Shown piece by piece: positions 3,907 through 6,531 of a stretch of 6,531 bases of DNA (positions are counted from its first letter, which is position 1; each line of letters starts with the position of its first letter). Under the pieces are notes generated by a model. That model did no database searches, was not told where the DNA came from, and saw only the letters and a list, made by a program, of their open reading frames with translations. This DNA comes from Chloroflexota bacterium (GTDB taxonomy: Bacteria > Chloroflexota > Dehalococcoidia > SM23-28-2 > RBG-16-64-32), in contig JADFRV010000128.1 of assembly GCA_022561095.1 (NCBI GenBank), positions 1 to 6,531 of the forward strand, in the 5' to 3' direction. The position numbers and the translations under genes are program-made.

Positions 3907-5739
3907 ATGGCTTCTGAAAGCCGTTACTGGACTCGGTTCTGGAGGAAGCGGCTAAGCCGCCGACGGCTGATGCAGGCGACAGGCATCAGCGCTGCCGGAT
4001 TGGCGGTGGCGGGAGTCGTCGGCTGCGACGACGACAACGGAGGTCCGGGGGCCACCGCGACGGCGCCCGCAGCGACCGCCACCGAGGCCGGGCCGAAGAT
4101 GGGCGGCACCCTTACAGGGCCGCTGGTCGGCCTCTCCACCGGCAACCCGCCCTCCCTCGATGCCACGAGGCAGACGACCTTCCTGGCCCAGATCCCCGCC
4201 GCCTACCACTACAGCCGGCTCGTTAAGTTCGTGCCGCCCACACCGCAGGAAGTGAACGGCGTGCCCAGCATCCCCATTGACTTTAGCAACGTCGAGGGCG
4301 ACGCAGCCGAGAGCTGGGAGATCACGGATGACGGCACGGTGTTCACCTTCAAGATCCGCGACAACCTGATGTTCCACCCCCCACTCAGCCGGCCCGTAAC
4401 CGCCCAGGACATCGTGGCGGCGATCGACGTGTTCGCCGCGGAGTCACCCAACCGCGGCAACTGGCTGTCCCAAGTGGAGAGCGTGGAAGCGACGGACGAC
4501 AAGACGTTGGTCATCACCCTCAGGCAGCCTTTCGGCCCCGCGATGCAGGTGCTGTTCGGCAACACCGACGGCGGGCCCTGGATCGTCCCCACCGAGGTAC
4601 TGGAGGACGAGGCAGCATCCAACACGGCGCCGATCGGGTCCGGCCCCTGGATATTCGAGAGCTGGGAGCCGGACGTGGTGATCAAGTGGCGGAGGAACCC
4701 CGAGCACTACGACGCGCCCAAGCCGTACGTAGATGCGCTCGAGGCCACACTGAGCGGTGACCCGGAGGTGATCATCCAGAACCTGGTGCAGGGCAACTTC
4801 ACTAACAGCCTCTGGTCGGCCGAGATATGGGAACGGGGTCTGAGTGAGATGCCGAACGGCCAGTTCTTCACCGGCCCAGAGCAGGTGTGGGGCGGGGCCT
4901 ACTTCAACTTCGGCCGCCCGCCGTTCAACGACAAGCGGGTGCGGCAGGCGCTCTCGATGTCTGTCGACCGCCCTGGCATTTTGGGTGCCCTGGACCAGCC
5001 GGGAGCGGCCGGCGGCGGCGGCGGACTGACCCACGTCGCCCAGTTCGCCAACTTCTACGTCGACCCGATCAACGACGCGGCCACCTTCGGCGACAACGCC
5101 AAGTACTTCACGCGCGACGTGGAGGGGGCCAAGGCGTTGCTGGCGGAGGCCGGCTTCCCCAACGGCGTGGACCTGACAGCCCAGTCCTCCAGCATCTACG
5201 GCCCTGGCTTCGGCGCCCAGATGGAGGCGTTCGCGGCCAGCGCCAAAGAGGCCGGCTTCCGAATACAGATCAACCAGGGAGAGTACGGGGGCTACATCAG
5301 CACTACCTTCTTCGGCGTCCTGGGGGATAACGAGATGGGGTTGGCGCCGCTCATGGGCAGCCCCATGGACCCCCACAACATCTTCTTCACCATCTTCCAC
5401 CCCTCCAGCGCCCGCCACAACTGGGGGCTAACGGCCGACGTGGAGGGCTCGCACCCCACTGACCCGGGGGATCTGCCTATCGCAGACAGCCCCTCGCCCG
5501 CGGGCGACGCCGCCCTGCTCGATCTCTGGAACAAGCAGGCGGCGGAGACAGACTTCGATACGAGGGTGGAGCTGGTCAGGGACGTCCAGCGGATGATGGC
5601 GGAGAGCATGTACCTGGTCCCCTGGACGGGAGTCTCCACCGCCTCCATCTTCCAGCCTAACGTAAAGAACGTCCAGCTCATCCGCGGCTACGGCTACGGT
5701 TCGGAGACGGCGCCCGGCCTCTGGCTGGACCAGGCGTAG
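3907..5739 (+). CDS. Peptide-type ABC transporter substrate-binding lipoprotein (SBP family 5)
   Basis: This 610-residue protein is the extracytoplasmic binding component of a dipeptide/oligopeptide/nickel-type ABC importer. The N terminus is basic, with SRRRLM at residues 17-22, a twin-arginine (Tat) signal, followed by a hydrophobic stretch (residues 23-38) and VVGC with Cys at residue 40 as a lipobox. A Thr/Ala/Pro-rich linker (about residues 46-62) tethers it to the membrane. The SBP_bac_5 fold begins at GGTLTGPL and shows family landmarks: AESWEITDDGTVFTFKIRDN (about 138-157), VTAQDIVAAID, PIGSGPWIFESWEPD and WRRNPEHYDAPKPYVDALE (about 260-282), then PPFNDKRVRQALSMSVDR (about 337-354). 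A six-residue glycine run follows near residues 366-372. The length suits the family, though it is a little longer than DppA or OppA. Ligand cannot be predicted; many relatives in free-living bacteria bind things other than peptides. Preceded by its own promoter and followed by its permease gene 43 bp downstream. Confidence 0.93.
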   Translation: MASESRYWTRFWRKRLSRRRLMQATGISAAGLAVAGVVGCDDDNGGPGATATAPAATATEAGPKMGGTLTGPLVGLSTGNPPSLDATRQTTFLAQIPAAYHYSRLVKFVPPTPQEVNGVPSIPIDFSNVEGDAAESWEITDDGTVFTFKIRDNLMFHPPLSRPVTAQDIVAAIDVFAAESPNRGNWLSQVESVEATDDKTLVITLRQPFGPAMQVLFGNTDGGPWIVPTEVLEDEAASNTAPIGSGPWIFESWEPDVVIKWRRNPEHYDAPKPYVDALEATLSGDPEVIIQNLVQGNFTNSLWSAEIWERGLSEMPNGQFFTGPEQVWGGAYFNFGRPPFNDKRVRQALSMSVDRPGILGALDQPGAAGGGGGLTHVAQFANFYVDPINDAATFGDNAKYFTRDVEGAKALLAEAGFPNGVDLTAQSSSIYGPGFGAQMEAFAASAKEAGFRIQINQGEYGGYISTTFFGVLGDNEMGLAPLMGSPMDPHNIFFTIFHPSSARHNWGLTADVEGSHPTDPGDLPIADSPSPAGDAALLDLWNKQAAETDFDTRVELVRDVQRMMAESMYLVPWTGVSTASIFQPNVKNVQLIRGYGYGSETAPGLWLDQA

Positions 5740-5782
5740 AGGAGGAGAGCGGGAGGAGGTGGCGGCGGCCTAGAGCGCTGAT

Positions 5783-6531
5783 ATGCGTCAGTATATCGTT
5801 CGTCGGGCGCTGCTTATCGTACCCACGATACTGGGCGTGAGCCTGCTCATCAGCGGCCTTCTCCAGATGCTGCCGGGGAATGCGGCCGATATCATCCTGG
5901 CAGAGTCCGGGGGCTTCAACACCAATCTGACCAAGGAGAAGATAGAATCCGACCTGGGGCTGAACAAGGAGTTCCTGGGGGTGAGTCAGCTTGGGTTCCT
6001 GACCCAGTGGGGTGAGTGGATGGGGGGCGTCGTCCAGGGGGACTTCGGCCAGTACTTCCGCGGCGGCAAGCCGATTTCGCGAGAGCTGGAGGCTAGGCTG
6101 CCGGTGACGTTGCAGCTGGCGGGGATGGCGATGGTGCTATCGCTCATCATCGCCATACCGATCGGTGTCCTCTCGGCCATCAGGCAGGACACGCCCATCG
6201 ATTACGTTGCCCGCAGCTCGGCGATCTTCATGCTGGCCGTGCCCGGTTTCTGGTTGGGCGTGATCTTCTTCGTGCTGGTGGGGCGGTGGGCGGGCTGGCT
6301 GTTACCGCCCGTGATCTACCAGGACCCCTGGGAGAGCTTAGGCGGCAACTTGAAGCAGATGTGGGCGCCGGCGACGATCCTGGCCTTCGCCCTGGCGGGA
6401 GGCGTGATGCGCATCACCCGCGGCCAGATGCTGGAGGTGCTGCGCCAGGACTACATCAGGACGGCCTGGGCCAAGGGCCTCCGAGAGCGAACGGTGATAG
6501 TGCGGCATGCCGTAAAGAACGCCTTCATCCC
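5783..6531 (+). CDS. Peptide-type ABC transporter permease, DppB/OppB-like, cut by the window edge
   Basis: The first 249 residues of an inner-membrane permease are present. Residues 1-30 (MRQYIVRRALLIVPTILGVS) form the N-terminal arginine-rich helix typical of DppB/OppB/GsiC permeases. A periplasmic loop of about 75 residues follows, then TM helices near residues 110-133, 149-172 and 193-213. Close to the edge lies the cytoplasmic EAA-type loop, EVLRQDYIRTAWAKGL, that docks on the ABC ATPase. Family length is about 310-340 residues, so the last helices are outside the window. The ATG at 5783 is the first possible start after an in-frame TAG at 5771. Its ribosome binding site is weak: GGGAGGAGG at 5751-5759 is 23 bases away. 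Translation may depend on coupling to the upstream gene. The second permease and the ATPase genes would be expected beyond the right edge. Confidence 0.92.
   Translation, partial: MRQYIVRRALLIVPTILGVSLLISGLLQMLPGNAADIILAESGGFNTNLTKEKIESDLGLNKEFLGVSQLGFLTQWGEWMGGVVQGDFGQYFRGGKPISRELEARLPVTLQLAGMAMVLSLIIAIPIGVLSAIRQDTPIDYVARSSAIFMLAVPGFWLGVIFFVLVGRWAGWLLPPVIYQDPWESLGGNLKQMWAPATILAFALAGGVMRITRGQMLEVLRQDYIRTAWAKGLRERTVIVRHAVKNAFI

Noticed and set aside
4444..5418. 324-residue minus-strand open frame opposite the substrate-binding protein
   Set aside because: Antisense shadow: the plus strand matches SBP family 5 throughout, and the minus reading is Val/Gly/Arg/His-rich without domain features.
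5751..5773. Tiny leader cistron (GTG at 5759, four codons, TAG at 5771) after GGGAGGAGG in front of the permease
   Set aside because: The start codon lies inside or almost against the Shine-Dalgarno sequence, so initiation there is unlikely; the purine-rich stretch is better seen as spacer or a remote binding site.
1..6531. CRISPR array, tRNA/rRNA gene, transposase or terminal inverted repeats that could explain the mosaic
   Set aside because: No regularly spaced direct repeats, no RNA gene signatures and no transposase-like reading were seen on either strand by eye.

Overview
The window is GC-rich bacterial DNA and looks like a mosaic. From about 2866 to the right edge it reads as one continuous, ordinary piece of genome. 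From 1 to about 2866 it is a run of gene fragments that end in mid-domain, change strand and abut without intergenic DNA. The best explanation is a chimeric contig (assembly or amplification artefact) or a heavily rearranged region, not a new gene system. The taxonomic reading is inferred from protein style only. The right part, with a Tat-type lipoprotein binding protein with a Thr/Ala-rich linker, fits Chloroflexota. The PriA and hydroxyisobutyrate dehydrogenase fragments look alphaproteobacterial.

Layout, left part. Positions 1-236 hold an unidentified plus-strand coding fragment. About 243-374, on the minus strand, reads like a piece of carbamoyl-phosphate synthase large chain. A short plus-strand frame ends at 462, just before an intact TauE/SafE-type membrane permease (480-1235). 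The permease overlaps the start of moeA (molybdopterin molybdenumtransferase) by ATGA at 1232. moeA is cut at about codon 261 (around 2014), inside its molybdopterin-binding domain. Next come about 120 bp of unidentified coding-like sequence, then an internal piece of a 3-hydroxyisobutyrate dehydrogenase (2135-2517) with a one-base deletion near 2216. A minus-strand N-terminal piece of primosomal protein PriA (2494-2864) follows.

Layout, right part. From about 2866 there is a C-terminal tail with a SEC-C zinc motif, probably the end of secA (stop at 3042). It is followed by a 227-residue protein of unknown function (3056-3739). A 167-bp, AT-richer intergenic region carries a textbook sigma70-type promoter (TTGACA, 17-bp spacer, TATAAA). 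It drives a peptide-type ABC importer operon: a Tat-exported lipoprotein substrate-binding protein (3907-5739) and the first membrane permease (5783 to the edge, incomplete).

Functionally, two units make sense as units: the permease-moeA pair, presumably one transcript, and the substrate-binding protein plus permease of a DppA/DppB-like importer. I found no tRNA, rRNA, CRISPR array, insertion sequence or toxin-antitoxin pair, and no convincing novel system. The most useful observations are the precise breakpoints and the dehydrogenase frameshift.
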